Source: Chamaecyparis obtusa | Lineage: Eukaryota; Streptophyta; Pinopsida; Cupressales; Cupressaceae | Direction of reading: 5' to 3' | Assembly: GCA_027943335.1 (NCBI GenBank) | Contig: BSBK01006749.1 | Location: forward strand, 536,001 to 600,000 | DNA: 64,000 nt | In this document: positions 13,523-24,878 of the stretch, in pieces | Position numbering within the stretch: position 1 is the stretch's first letter | How the letters are laid out: each line of letters begins with the position of its first letter | The notes under the pieces: generated by a model | The model's database searches: none | What the model was told of the DNA's origin: nothing | What the model saw: only the letters and a program-made list of their open reading frames with translations | Made by a program: the position numbers and the translations under genes

Positions 13523-15806
13523 TTCTCGTAGATTTACGCTAAGATATTTAAACACTCCATGTGTTGTACAAACAAATAAAAATTGAACTATACGTTTTCC
13601 CCCAAGGTCAAGGGATGAGAACAAGTAGATCCAAATGAGGAAGTCCATGTAAATTAGTTCATTTGGTAGTAAAGAATGATTCCTTTACATGCAATCACAA
13701 TCTCCAACTCATCCTCAACACATGATTTTTAACTTCCTAACAAGCATATTTTTGGTAAATTGTTCTATTAAGAATTATGAGCTTAATATAAACTATATTG
13801 TTTCACTGATAATTTGAGAATGAAACACAAATTGACATGTGCAAGAAATAAGTGACACTAAACCTACACTATAATACAATGCCATAAGTTATTTTTTTTA
13901 CAAATCAATATAAATATTTTAACATTTGCAACAAATATCCAAAGTTGATGAGTGTTACAAGTCACAATTCAAGTAGACAACACTGAATTTTGGTATGCTT
14001 TCATTTCCTTTTTATGTATTTTAAACATTAATTTTCTCTTGCTAAGGGAAAAACTTCATCATATCTAATAATTACAACATTACTTTAACAATGATAAACT
14101 TCTATTATCTCATCTATTCCATTTTCTAAGGATCAAGATATAATGTAGAATACAATGAATTGTACGATTTCTCAAGTTTGATGCACCAATACAAACTACT
14201 TTCTTTGTTCTCACAAGTGTTAATGAATTACAACTCTTTTCGTAATATTTATTTTGCATTTATCTTTGTATGGAGTTGATCAATGAAATAATAAGCAAAA
14301 AACTTTTATATTGAGAGTTTGCATGGCTGAAGTTAATGGATGAGAACCCAGTTATCAAACATTTATTTAATAACCACAAACAATCAACCAGTACTCAAAC
14401 TCAATTATACTCAACTAATAATATGATCCCTCAATTGGTTTTTGGTTATCATATGCACTCAATTTGGATGGTTTCTTTCCTGAACTCACCGCTAATGTGA
14501 AGAATAGCCATTTCCCTCGTTTACCATTGCGCTAGTAAAGCCCCAAGATTGATGTTTTTTGTCATACTGATTTGAACTCGATGAAAATATCCCACTTGCT
14601 TGCAATCACCGATTGTTCAAGGTATGGATGCCTTTTGCTGGTTTAGACATTTGTCACTTGTTTTCTACAAACATATCCCTCTAACTACGTATCTAGCGGT
14701 AAATGTGTAGCGCTAATATATTTGTCATATATTAAAGGTCATATAATAAAGATGTGAAGATTAGATTAGTGGAAGTAACTCGTTCATAAAAAAAAATTGT
14801 GCATGTTCATAATACATGTTTGCCGAGCAGATAAAATTAGAACTTAGTGATGTTATCACATTATATTAACAACTTCGCCTTTAGTAATTTCCAAGGAGAC
14901 GTATTTTCCGTTAAAATTTGCTTATATGTAATTGGACCCATTTTTTGTCTCATTTATACATTCTCACCTTCTAATAATTATAATACTCTTACCAAGTAGT
15001 TTCCATGACTCCAATACCACTTCACATTTACTACGATTTGAACTTGAACCATAAATTGTGTTTTTCTAGGTAGATACCTGGTATTATAACATTTCTACAA
15101 AGCCCCACCTTCTTCTCATAGGAAGCTTGCTACTCATTGAGATGAAGCTCAAAAACATTATATAAACATAAACCAAGTCAAGCTCAACTTTCAGGCATCT
15201 TACAACAATATGTTCGACCTCCAACTAAAAGACAGTTGCAGATAGACAAATGGTTCAAGATGGGATGGTATGGAAGACATGTTACTAAAAATTGGATGCT
15301 GAACTAGAATCCCTAGAATTCAACATCCATATCAAAAGTACTAGAGCTTTTGGAATGATATGAAAATCAAAGACGGAAGAAACTTAGAACATTATCATAC
15401 CTTGACAAGTATACACCTATTACTGGATTACAAACTGACTTAATGAAAAACACAATAAAACTAGGATTCACCAGTGGATTGAGCCACCCAGAAACTGAAA
15501 CAAAGAATGTGTAGTTTATGCAAAATAAATGAAGTGGAGGATCAAAGATATTTTCTATTGGTTTCTTTAACTGAGAATGACGTTTAGCTTACACAAAACA
15601 ATTTGAAAAAAATTAATAATAAATGAAACTTGAAATCAAGACAATCAAAGCAAGCTTGGAGAACATATCACAATGCTTAATGATTATAGAAACAAACTTC
15701 CATTATAATAAATACACTTTGATGTCCCATGTATACCAATTATCACTGTCATCATCATCATTGTACGATGAAATGATTTGCCAATTGGAATGCATTCCTG
15801 TTTTAT
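13523..15806. other. AT-rich interval without recognisable genes
   Basis: No open frame with a recognisable domain, no LTR termini, and no convincing tRNA or hairpin RNA was found. The AT-rich composition is like that of the 5.5-10.5 kb interval. Confidence 0.5.
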
Positions 15807-15913
15807 CCATTAGAAGAAGAAACCCAAGTGCCCAAAAAAAGATGCATTGATTATTTACCCATCAACAGAAGAGGACCAAGCACCTGGGAAAAGATGCATT
15901 GCTGTTTTACCCA
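15807..15913. repeat. Degenerate tandem duplication, about 52-bp unit
   Basis: Two adjacent copies run from CCATTAGAAGAAGAAACCCA (15,807) and CCCATCAACAGAAGAGGACC (15,858). Each ends in AAAAGATGCATTG followed by a TTTACCCAT-like tail. A third, partial copy (GCATTCCTGTTTTATCCAT, from 15,791) lies upstream. The last copy overlaps the candidate splice donor of the exon-like island on the minus strand. Confidence 0.7.
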
Positions 15914-16023
15914 TTATCCACTCCAGGGCTTCATTTGATAATGGAAGGCTCTTACTCAGCAAGTATGGAATTTGATCCCTTGCTGCCTTGTATCCACATT
16001 CTTTTACCACAAATGGAAAATCA
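15911..16023 (-). other. Exon-like coding island, unknown protein
   Basis: On the minus strand a 113-bp open block lies between a good acceptor (pyrimidine-rich, ending TCTGCAG at 16,024-16,030) and a GTAAAAC donor (from 15,910 downward). It would encode about 37 residues with ordinary protein composition, including FVVKECGYKAARDQIPYLL and SLPLSNEALEWIM. It does not look like a transposon protein to me and I do not recognise the family. It could be a single exon of a gene with long introns, a captured gene fragment, or chance. No neighbouring exon was found. Confidence 0.2.
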
Positions 16024-17353
16024 CTGCAGATATGAACAAATGTAAGCAAATTTGTTAAAAAAATTAATGTTCGTTCATTATAACTTGTTGAGATGTATAT
16101 TGACTAAAGTTGAAAGCATACAATCTGAGGTCCTAACATGAATATTCTGATTGATGGCATCGTATAGTAAGCATATAGAAGAAAATGATTTGTTTTGAAA
16201 AACAATACACAACCAATACTGGACAATTGCATTGATATTTAGAAAAGCAAGATTGCTCCTCTTGTAACAGAAATCAAAATGCATGTCTATGAGGTCAGTT
16301 CGTTTCCTATTGCATCATGATTAACTATACAAATCCTAATTTAAACCAGATTTCGTGAAAGAGTGAGGAGGTGGTGTCACCATGATGGGAGAGGTGTGCC
16401 AATTGCACACTGAGCATTCCACACTTTTCTATTGCTTTCTTTTGAAGTGGGCACATTTTAAATGATTGGTCTGAGATAAAACAGTATGTTTATAAAAACC
16501 AAAAAAGAAACAAGCTTTCTTTTCTGTGTTCAGCATGATTCCTCAGTTTTTATAATAAATAAGTTTTTTAACCATCTCCCTCTCATTTTTCTAACATGGA
16601 AATTGTGATTGATAATTAAATTGTAGACTAAGAATACAAAACTCACTTTCATTTCTTTAGCCAAGAATTGCAAAACAGTTGAGTTAAAAACTGAAAAAAC
16701 TATTTTCACTGTTTGGCACAAAAACAACTCAATTATTGGTATGACCAATACATCCAACATACATTAATAGAAATAAGAAACAAATTACATTAACAAGGGC
16801 AATATACACCAATAATCTTTATGGATTGCCTAGACTATTCTAACGCTACAGAGAAACCCGTTACCTATTTGTAATGTGAACCTTGAAGTGTATCTGCTAC
16901 CATCAAAAGCATAATGATAGACACACAAAATTGGGCAAAGAGAAGCATTCCCCAACATTTTATCATGACCAAGCCTATGGAAGCACCAAGAAACCTTCTC
17001 AATATCTTCCCAAAAACAAGTGAACACCAAGCAACCTTTAACGCGCTTGATAAAAAACGAGAAAGGATCATACCTAGTACTCTCAGGCCTGGACTAACAT
17101 CCCTACAAAGAAAACAAAGGAGGGAAGGTTAAGTTATTGTGTTTTTTTTATGCTTGTGATCCTCATGACATCCTTCTCACAATCTGTTGACAATTGATAC
17201 TTTTTAGCCACAATGTCCTCAGCTACCATGCATTCCCTACCCCTAATTAACTTTACCTACATTTGTAGGCTCACAAGTTGGTCAATACCTCCTCACTAAA
17301 GTCTAGCACAAATCTCACACTCAAATCCAACATGATATTGTCTTGTAACTCTA
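16024..17353. other. Interval without recognisable genes
   Basis: Short open frames only, none with a domain I can support. No terminal repeats were recognised. Confidence 0.4.
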
Positions 17354-17775
17354 TCTTAGTCATGCTATTGGAGTTGTTGCCACCCTTCTAATCTCTCTCC
17401 ATCACAATATTTCAAGATAGCATTATTAAACTTGCTATCAATGACCTTTACTATTAAAGACAATTTCAAAACAACATTGTAATTGCATGGGTAGCAACCC
17501 TTGACCTTTCATTAAGCCAAACATCTCAGTTACACCATATAGGCACAACATAAACAAGTTCATATAGAAATCAATCAAAACTAGAGTTAACAAGGTTAGT
17601 TGGAAATATTAAGGACTTGAAATCTGTTTTGAGATGGTCATTAGTGAATTAGTTAGCAACCCCATGTGGGACATCACTTTCTTCCATGCTAAATTTTTTC
17701 TTGTGAAATTGGTAGTAAAAGAGATCTTTAGACTATTGTCAACCTTATTGCATGTTGACTCTTTTCCTCAATAAA
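17354..17775 (+). repeat. Diverged direct repeat, copy A
   Basis: Aligns collinearly with copy B at 18,389-18,885. Shared landmarks, in order: a (T)CATGCTA start; TATTAAACTTGCTA followed by CAAT; an (A)ACATTGT block; a GCCAAACA-type block; and TTAGTGAATTAGTT then CATGTGGGA(C/T)AT. Many substitutions and small indels separate the copies. Spacing is about 1,035 bp, with a GC-richer patch between them (17,935-18,105). They may be old LTRs of a short non-autonomous element or a segmental tandem duplication. Confidence 0.6.
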
Positions 17776-18388
17776 CCAAGACAAAGTTTTGGCTTGTGAT
17801 CATTAGCAAACTCGACAAAGTTGCCAAGTACTCATGAGTTTTTTGCTCAACAAGTACTCGTATGTTTAACTTGTCAAGAAATTAGTAGTTTGAGAAAGAA
17901 AAACAAGTTAAACACTCCAAAGAACATACTAGGGGCAATGCCATGCAACTCCACAAGGGCACTACTTCTCGACCCTGTTGGGACCATTGCCTCCAAGCTC
18001 CCATGGGCAGCATTGCTCCTCGACACCATCGAGGGCGTTGCCCCCAAAACCATTTTGAGGGGTGTTTCACCTCAACCTTGCTAGGGCCATTACTCCTAGA
18101 CCCCCACCAAGCTCATTTGATACATTTTGTAGTTGTAGCTTGCATAATTTTTTTCAAAAAGTAGCGTTTTTTAAGTTTTCAAGTTTTCCCTAATACTCTC
18201 CAAGTTTGAATTTTTTGGCTTGCTAAGTACTCTTCAAGTTCGAACCTACAAGCTACGATTAATACAACCCTTACACACCTACCAACCGTTGAAGAATTGT
18301 AACACTTCATTCAATGTCAAGAAAATGAGAATCAAATTGTGATCTTAGACTGGGATAAGCAACAAAAGTTTTGGGACATAGTCTTGCC
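17776..18388. other. Spacer between the two direct repeats
   Basis: Holds a GC-richer patch at 17,935-18,105 with repeated short words around GGCA(T/C)TGCC and CTCGAC. No recognisable gene, primer site or polypurine tract. Confidence 0.4.
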
Positions 18389-18885
18389 TAGTTCATGCTA
18401 CTAGGGTTGTTGTCACCCTTGTAACATCACTCTAATATCTTTCAAGCCAATAAAAAGTATTAAACTTGCTACCAATTACCTTTATTTTAAAAGGAACTCT
18501 CAAAGCAATATTGTGGTTGCATTGGTGACAATACTTAACATTTCATGTTGCCAAACAATATCTCAATTGCACCATAATGGCACAATTGAAATGATCTAAT
18601 GCATAAATCAATCAAAGGTAGAGTTAACTAGGTTAATTGTGAAAATTAAAACCTTCAAATTGGGATATTGTTATCATTTCTCGACTGTGTAGTTGTTTGA
18701 GTCAAACTCATTGACCCATGTTTCTTCTCATAGTAGTTTGTTAGTGAATTAGTTTTCTGTCTCATGTGGGATATTGTTTTTTTTCCCCTCTGCTAAGCTA
18801 CTTTCTACAAAATGACTAGTAGAAAAGAGAACTTCAGACTGTTGTCACCCAGACCCCAATTGTTCAACATTGATTCTTATCCATA
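18389..18885 (+). repeat. Diverged direct repeat, copy B
   Basis: Partner of copy A at 17,354-17,775, with the same blocks in the same order. It is about 75 bp longer, mainly from an extra stretch near 18,670-18,735. Neither copy has clear TG...CA ends. Confidence 0.6.
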
Positions 18886-19309
18886 ATTATTTGTAATGAT
18901 ATTCCACTACATGGTACCTTTTGGGCATTTTAATTGCACCTTGCTATGAACCATTCTACATGTACATGAGGAATCAATTATGCTAAGTACTAGCATTTAT
19001 GGAACACTAATAACCTTGATCTAACATATCACAAAATTCTCTACCATCACAATGTTCTTTTGTTATAGACTTCTACCAATCATTCATCTCATGATCTAAT
19101 GGTTGGTTGTGAACCTGGAGAGAACTTTCTTTGTTTGGTCTTTGCCACTTGCTATTAGTTCATTCTACTCAATGGTAGGGCCTTGCTTGAGTTAAGTCTT
19201 TTGATCAAAATGCATTGTAATTGGAAGTGATCTATATGACAATTTGATTGGTTGCCAAATTGTGCAACTGAGGAAGCTCTTAAGAGCCACAAAGGAAATT
19301 AAACACAAA
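18886..19309. other. Interval without recognisable genes
   Basis: Flank of the minus-strand copia element. Nothing was recognised, and no duplication of the element's right-hand flank (GGCTT) is present at its left edge. Confidence 0.4.
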
Positions 19310-20622
19310 TGTTGAAGAAATCAAGAATCCACAAGAGAAAAGATCAATCAGTTGTGTCCTTAAACTTAAACTTTTAACCAACTTACAAACTTCAACACAT
19401 AGAGCTAAAAGATAAGCAATAAAGCACAAGAGCAAATCACACCATATTTTTGTCGTGGAATCCTTGTTAGGGGAAAAACCACGGTGGGGATCAAACCCAT
19501 GAGATATTGTACTAGCACAAGAAACCCTGTTAAAGGTACAATGGGAATGCACATGCATTTAGGCTCACTGCTCAAAACAAGAGAGGGCTACAACCTTGAG
19601 ATAACAACAAGGGCAACAACCCAAGGTGGACAACAATCCATTGAGTTATGAACTAATATATAGCATCTGATATGCTAGAACAATTCCAATGAAGTACAGC
19701 TGAACAATCAATAGATTCCACTCATACCTCTGCTCAACAACACTAATACAACATTTTTGCACACTATACACATCCAATAATCTGCCACACCTATCCTCTT
19801 TTTTCGCACTCACAAATTATTACAATTTTATACTAAACTCATCAACTTATTCCATTAGGTTGGCTAGCATTGCCTTAATTACAAATAAATTACATAACAC
19901 TTAACGAGTCGATCCAAAACAAGTCATCAAGGCCATAGCGAGGACCCAAAAAAATATCCTCAAACACACCACGATCCATAGATCACGCCACAAATTTTCA
20001 CATGGTATCTCATCAAGTCGGCCAATAACAATAGAAGATATCAACACATTATACCACTTTACCAAATCCGATCACATAACCAAATGCGATCCAACAACAC
20101 GAATAGGACACAATCCAAAAACATCAACAAGCAATGTGAAATAGCACAATAGCAGCAAAACCATCTCTAACTCAAAATCCACGAACATCTCTAAACTGTT
20201 CATCGGGAACATTGAACAACAACCTCTGTCAATTAGGGAAAATACCTTGCCAACAACTAAATCACAAACCACTCAAGATGAGGACACACATCCATGTCCT
20301 GAACACTCCACTAGATTAGCAACAAAAGATATTGCAAGACCTAGGCACACTGATCGGAAAACAACACTATCTCTGCCAGAACACCAAAAACTGTCTCTGA
20401 TGAATCAACTATAACTCACCCCAAACATACAGTGAGCCTATGTAACTTAACCAAGATCAAGTACAGGCACTCCTCAACATCTATACAACATCACAACTTC
20501 TGATCCTCAAACACAACTCTCTAACCGATCGCAACACTCTACTCTGTAACTCAAGAACACTGCCCAAACTAATGTAATATGTTGACATCAATGTCAGCAC
20601 ATATATGCAATATATCCCAACA
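19310..20622 (-). repeat. Copia 1 3' LTR
   Basis: Begins on the minus strand with TGTTGGGATATATTGC (rc of 20,607-20,622) and aligns along its length with the LTR at 30,273-31,929. It lacks the 325-bp internal duplication of that copy. The outer end (about 19,310) is set by alignment to the other LTR, which ends CTAACA there, so it may be off by a few bases. Confidence 0.85.
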
Positions 20623-20890
20623 ATCTCCCCCTTTGGCATTGATAGCAACATATGAATGTGAAAAACCAAATCAATGCACAAAGCAACAATACCACATACT
20701 TCAACTCCCCATAAGTCTGATATTCAATCTTTACCACATCTATCACTGCAACATCTGATTTTTTCAAATAGCTCTCTCTCCCCCTTTGACATCAATGACA
20801 AAGGCAAATATATGCACTAAGTCATAGAGGCCAAACAATTGAATCACAAATTGAACTCCAAAACTCTTCAAGACTAACTACTCCCCCTGA
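20623..20890 (-). promoter_or_regulatory. Polypurine tract with two further tract-like copies
   Basis: On the minus strand CCAAAGGGGGAGAT (rc of 20,623-20,636) abuts the LTR start and would prime plus-strand DNA synthesis. Similar purine runs occur at about 20,776-20,787 (CAAAGGGGGAGA) and about 20,883-20,889 (CAGGGGG) on the same strand. Only the first touches the LTR. Confidence 0.7.
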
Positions 20891-20959
20891 GTAGTAGCCA
20901 CTAATACATCAATCCAGAATAAAATAATTCTGTTAAATCATTGGAATGATGCTAATTCA

Positions 20960-22520
20960 TGCATCTCTAGCTTTGATCAAGAGGGGGCATGACCCCAACT
21001 TTATCACGGAGATACTCAAGTATCCTTCGGTAAAGGCTTTTTCAAAATATTTGCAATTTGTTCTTTTGTAGCCACATATTCCAACTTTACTTCCTTCTCA
21101 CTTACCTTGTCTCTCAGAAAATGATATTTAATAGATCTATGCTTTGTCTTTGAATGCAACACAGGATTCTTTGAAATATTTATAGCACTAGAGTTATCAC
21201 AGTAAATGGTAATAGGCTCATCAATACTTACTTTTATGTCTTTCAACATTTGCTTCATCCAAACAACTTGAGTACAATTAACAACATCAACAACATATTC
21301 ATCTTCAACAGTAGATTGAGATATACAACTTTGCTTCTTACTTGCCCATGCAACTAACCTTTTACCCAAAAAGAATGCTCCACCACTGGTACTTTTTCTG
21401 TTATTTACATTTCCTGCCCAATCTACTAAGTGTAAAATCATCATCCTTTCCATACCATACACCATAATCAACTGTTCCCTTCAGGTATCTAAATATCCTT
21501 TTCACTGCAACATGTGATTCCTTCAGTTCACTCTGAAATCTGGCAACTATACACACTGCATTGGTAATATCAGGTATGGTTGGTGTTAGATACATCAATC
21601 CACCGATCATTGATCTGTATTTGGTCTGATTTGTATTAGGTGAACCATCTTTCTTTGTTAGCTTACAACCAGTAGCCATAGGAGTTCCAACAAGTTTGGA
21701 ATCCTCCATCCCAAATTTCTTCAATAGCTCTTTCACATATTTGGTCTATGCTATGAAAATCCTTGTATCTGATTGTGTAATTTGAAGTCCAAGGAAGAAT
21801 TTCACCTCACCTATCATAGACATCTCGAATTCTTTCTGCATCTCATCTGCAAATTCTCTGCTCATCTTGTCATTTCCACCAAATATGATATCATCCACAA
21901 ATACTTCAACCATCAAAAGATTATCATTGTCAACTTTGAAATATAAGTTACTATCTGCAATACCTTTTCCAAGTCCAAGTGTCAACAAGTACTTATCTAA
22001 CCTTAAATACTAGGGTCTCAGGGCTTGCTTTAATCCATACAAAGCTTTCTTTAATGCAAACCATGCCATTTTGATTTGTCAAAGGAAAACCATCAAGCTA
22101 CTCAACATAGACTTCCTTTTCCAACTCTCCATTCAAGAATGCTGACTTGACACACATCTGATATAACTTAAAGATTTTGTAAGTAGCATATGCAAGAAAC
22201 ATTCTGACTATTTCTATTCTAGCAACAGGGGCAAAGGTCTCCTCAAAATCAACATCTTCCACTTGTGAATATCTTTTGCAAACAAGTCTAGCTTTGTTCT
22301 TTATCATAACACCATCTTCATTCAATTTATTTCTGAAAAACCATTTAGTTCCAATTACATTCTTATCTTTAGGTCCGGGGACTAAAATACAAGTCTTATT
22401 CTTTTCAATCTATTCTAGCTCTTCCTTCATAGCATTAACCCAACTTTCATCTTCACAGGCTTCATCAACATTTTTAGGCTTAACTTGTGAAATCAGATAA
22501 ACTTCATCTCTTGCATATCT
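20960..22520 (-). pseudogene. Copia 1 reverse transcriptase and RNase H
   Basis: Copies element RNA to DNA and removes the RNA strand. The RT entry motif is [20 protein letters not shown] (about 22,300-22,360), then [20 protein letters not shown] and [11 protein letters not shown] (about 22,200-22,290). The catalytic box FVDDIIFGGN is intact at about 21,880-21,903. Connection and RNase H parts follow: YRSMIGGLMYL (about 21,600), RIFRYLKGT (about 21,490), STSGGAFFL and VAWASKKQSCISQST (about 21,300-21,410), KTKHRSIKYHFLRDKV (about 21,110-21,160). At least two frameshifts (about 22,000-22,090 and about 21,430) and several stops disable it. The C-terminus reads FEYLRDKVGV, a common copia ending. 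Confidence 0.9.
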
Positions 22521-23167
22521 TGCTCTAGTCTTTACACTTGAATTCTTAGCACCAATGATCTGATTCTCTGAATGATTTAGCTTTAAATACCTTGGAGTTT
22601 TTGGAACATCTTTTGTAGTAGACTCTTGTGTTTCAACTTCATCATCAACTGCATCTTCTTCAACCTGTTCAATTGATTTGTTATGATTATGATCTTGAAT
22701 TTGTGCAGACACAATCTGATTCTCTTCCTCATCGTCTGACTCATAACTGTGAGATTTTTCCTATTTTTAAAGACTTTCATCCACTTTTACATTAGCACTT
22801 TCAACAATCTTTCTCAACCTATTGTTATAACATTTATATGCTTTGCTCTTTGTAGAATATCCAAGAAAGATTCCCTCATCACATCTAGGATCAAATTTCC
22901 CTAGGTCTTCATCTCTCTTAATATAGTATTTGCTTCCAAAGATTCTAAAGTACTTCACAGTAGGACTATGACCATACCATACTATGGTCCTCTTACGAGT
23001 TCCATGCTTAATCTGAACTAGGTTCAAAGTGTAGACTGCGGTACTTACAACTTCTCTCCAATACATTTGCGAAACTTTTCCTTTCATCATCATGGTCCTT
23101 ACAGTGTCAAGAATTGTTTTGTTCCTTCGCCTTGCAATCCCATTTTGTCAAGGGGTCCGGGGAGCAC
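22521..23167 (-). pseudogene. Copia 1 integrase C-terminal part and linker
   Basis: Continues the integrase after the insertion: APRTP-stop-QNGIARRRNK (about 23,110-23,165, normally APRTPQQNGIAERRNK), then MYWREVVSTAVYTLNL, FGSKYYIKRDEDLGKFDPR and GIFLGYSTKSKAYKCYN. The final part is the copia-type C-terminal fold. An acidic linker toward RT follows (22,530-22,770). One stop sits in the APRTPQQ motif. The other half of the integrase lies beyond the insertion at 28,348-29,221. Confidence 0.85.
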
Positions 23168-24242
23168 ACATATGATGTAGAGCCCCTGACTGATCGAAGC
23201 TAGTGTCCAAAAACTTGGGATCTCCTCCTTTGTGGTAGATACAACTTCTCACATCAAGCCTTTCCTAGGCTTGCTCTAACAAAGGATGTAAAGGAGCCAG
23301 TCAAGGGCTCACACCTTTGAGTTCCTTCCAAGCATTGCTACAACCTTCCAACCTTCCCATATTCTCTAGCCTTAAGCACTTAGCAAGATCTTTGAGCCAA
23401 TCTTCATGCAATTCATGGTTCATCATTTTGACACCTAGTGACCCTAAAGGGCAATTGTGCCAAGTATGTGACAAACTGTCTTATTGACTGGATGGGGTGA
23501 AACCATTACACATTTTGTCAATTTGGATCTTAATGGACATGATCCAATAGCCCAACCCTTCCTATTAGGGCTCTAGAGGGTAGTTCCTTCTTGAAGGCAG
23601 TCCTAGAGCTTGTAGCCCTTATCAAAGAGGTTTTTGACTACAACTCTTGACAAACACAAGGTATGACTACTGTCTTCACCTTTTTGGATACCCTTTTAGA
23701 CAACCCTAAAAGACCTCAAAGCATTAGACTTGATTAGGAGATCAAAGGTACTTACCCTCAAGTTCTTCATTAGGCCAACTAGACCTAATTGGGTACATTT
23801 ACAAAGGAAGTGCTCTGAATCTTCAATCCAGAATCTTCTCACCTATACACATATTTAGGATAGGTTTGAAAACTTCCAATTCCAAGCCTTTAAGCCTTGA
23901 TTCCACCCCAAAGTGCTCTAGGCCTTCAATCTTCTCGACTATGCAGAGGTAGCCACATGGAGTTGTCTACCTAGAATTGATCAAAACTCACCATGGCACA
24001 CTTTGTCCTGCAAATCACTTCCATAATCATAAAATACAAATGCCAAAGTCTCATTTCACCAAGAATTAGGTTTTTTTGATGGTGGCAAGATGAGAAATCG
24101 GCATTTTTTTGGGGAAACCCTAGGTCACTCAGGGTTAGGGACCACTGCTGACAAAAAAATAGATATCTTGCTTCAAACACAACTTCAGAAGCCCAAACGA
24201 CTTGCAAATGAAAGCTAACTCGAAGGTCCAACTTATCCAATC

Positions 24243-24250
24243 GGTCTCAA
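24243..24250. repeat. hAT target site duplication, left copy
   Basis: GTCTCAAG directly before the element, identical to 27,781-27,788. Eight-base duplications are the hallmark of hAT insertion. Confidence 0.9.
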
Positions 24251-24323
24251 GCTCAGTTGCCGGATTCGCCCTGGCAGGCCCGGATCCGGGTCCGGATTCG
24301 CGTCGGATCCGGGACGGATTCGA

Positions 24324-24444
24324 GCAGGGTCCGGACAAAACCCTGTGGATCCGTCTGAATCCGCGGCTCGTGGATCTGGACGGATCCACAGGGTTTTTGG
24401 CTCGCGGATTTGGACGGATCCACAGGGTTTTGTCCGGACCCTGC
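24324..24444. repeat. GC-rich perfect 32-bp inverted repeat in the hAT left end
   Basis: Arm 1 at 24,324-24,355 is the exact reverse complement of arm 2 at 24,413-24,444, with a 57-bp spacer. The pairing continues imperfectly for about 15 bp beyond the outer ends. A direct copy of GGACGGATCCACAGGGTTTT lies in the spacer (24,378-24,397) and again in arm 2 (24,412-24,431). The DNA is much richer in GC than its surroundings. Subterminal repeats in hAT elements are known binding sites for their transposase. Confidence 0.9.
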
Positions 24445-24878
24445 CCGGATCCGTCACGGACCCGGGAGGATCCGGGCGGATCCAAGAGGATCTCGCGTGG
24501 ATCCACGCGAATCCTCAAGGACCCGTGGCATTTGCAGTTTGAAAAGTCAAACAATGACTTAAAAAAGGCATTTTTATATTGTTTTTTTTGCTTCTAACCC
24601 TAAAACGACCCCTTTTATGAGTCTCCAAACACATTTTATTTCTCATTGTGCTCTCTATTATTCTCTCTCATTTTGCTCTCTCATTCATGCAAGCTTGAAG
24701 TGAGGTGATTGAATTCGAAGGAGCTCGATTGTGGAGTGGGAAACACCTTCCAAGAAGCACTATTCAGTCTATTTGAGTGATTAAGGTATGCATTTGAACC
24801 ATATTCTCTAGTTTTTTTTATAAGTTTTTGTATAAGTTTTGAAGTTTTCTTTTTTCATTTTTGGTATAGATTGCAACA

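Noticed and set aside
16530..17132. Several 60-76-codon open frames on both strands
   Set aside because: Low-information translations, no splice or domain support, and mutual overlap on opposite strands.
17821..18164. Open frames around the GC-richer patch
   Set aside because: Translations follow short repeated words and have no domain on either strand; explained by composition.
24135..24597. Overlapping open frames on both strands with Arg/Pro/Asp/Gly-rich translations
   Set aside because: They come from the GC-rich inverted GGATCC/GGATTC repeats of the hAT left end; all frames are open because of the repeat, not because of coding.
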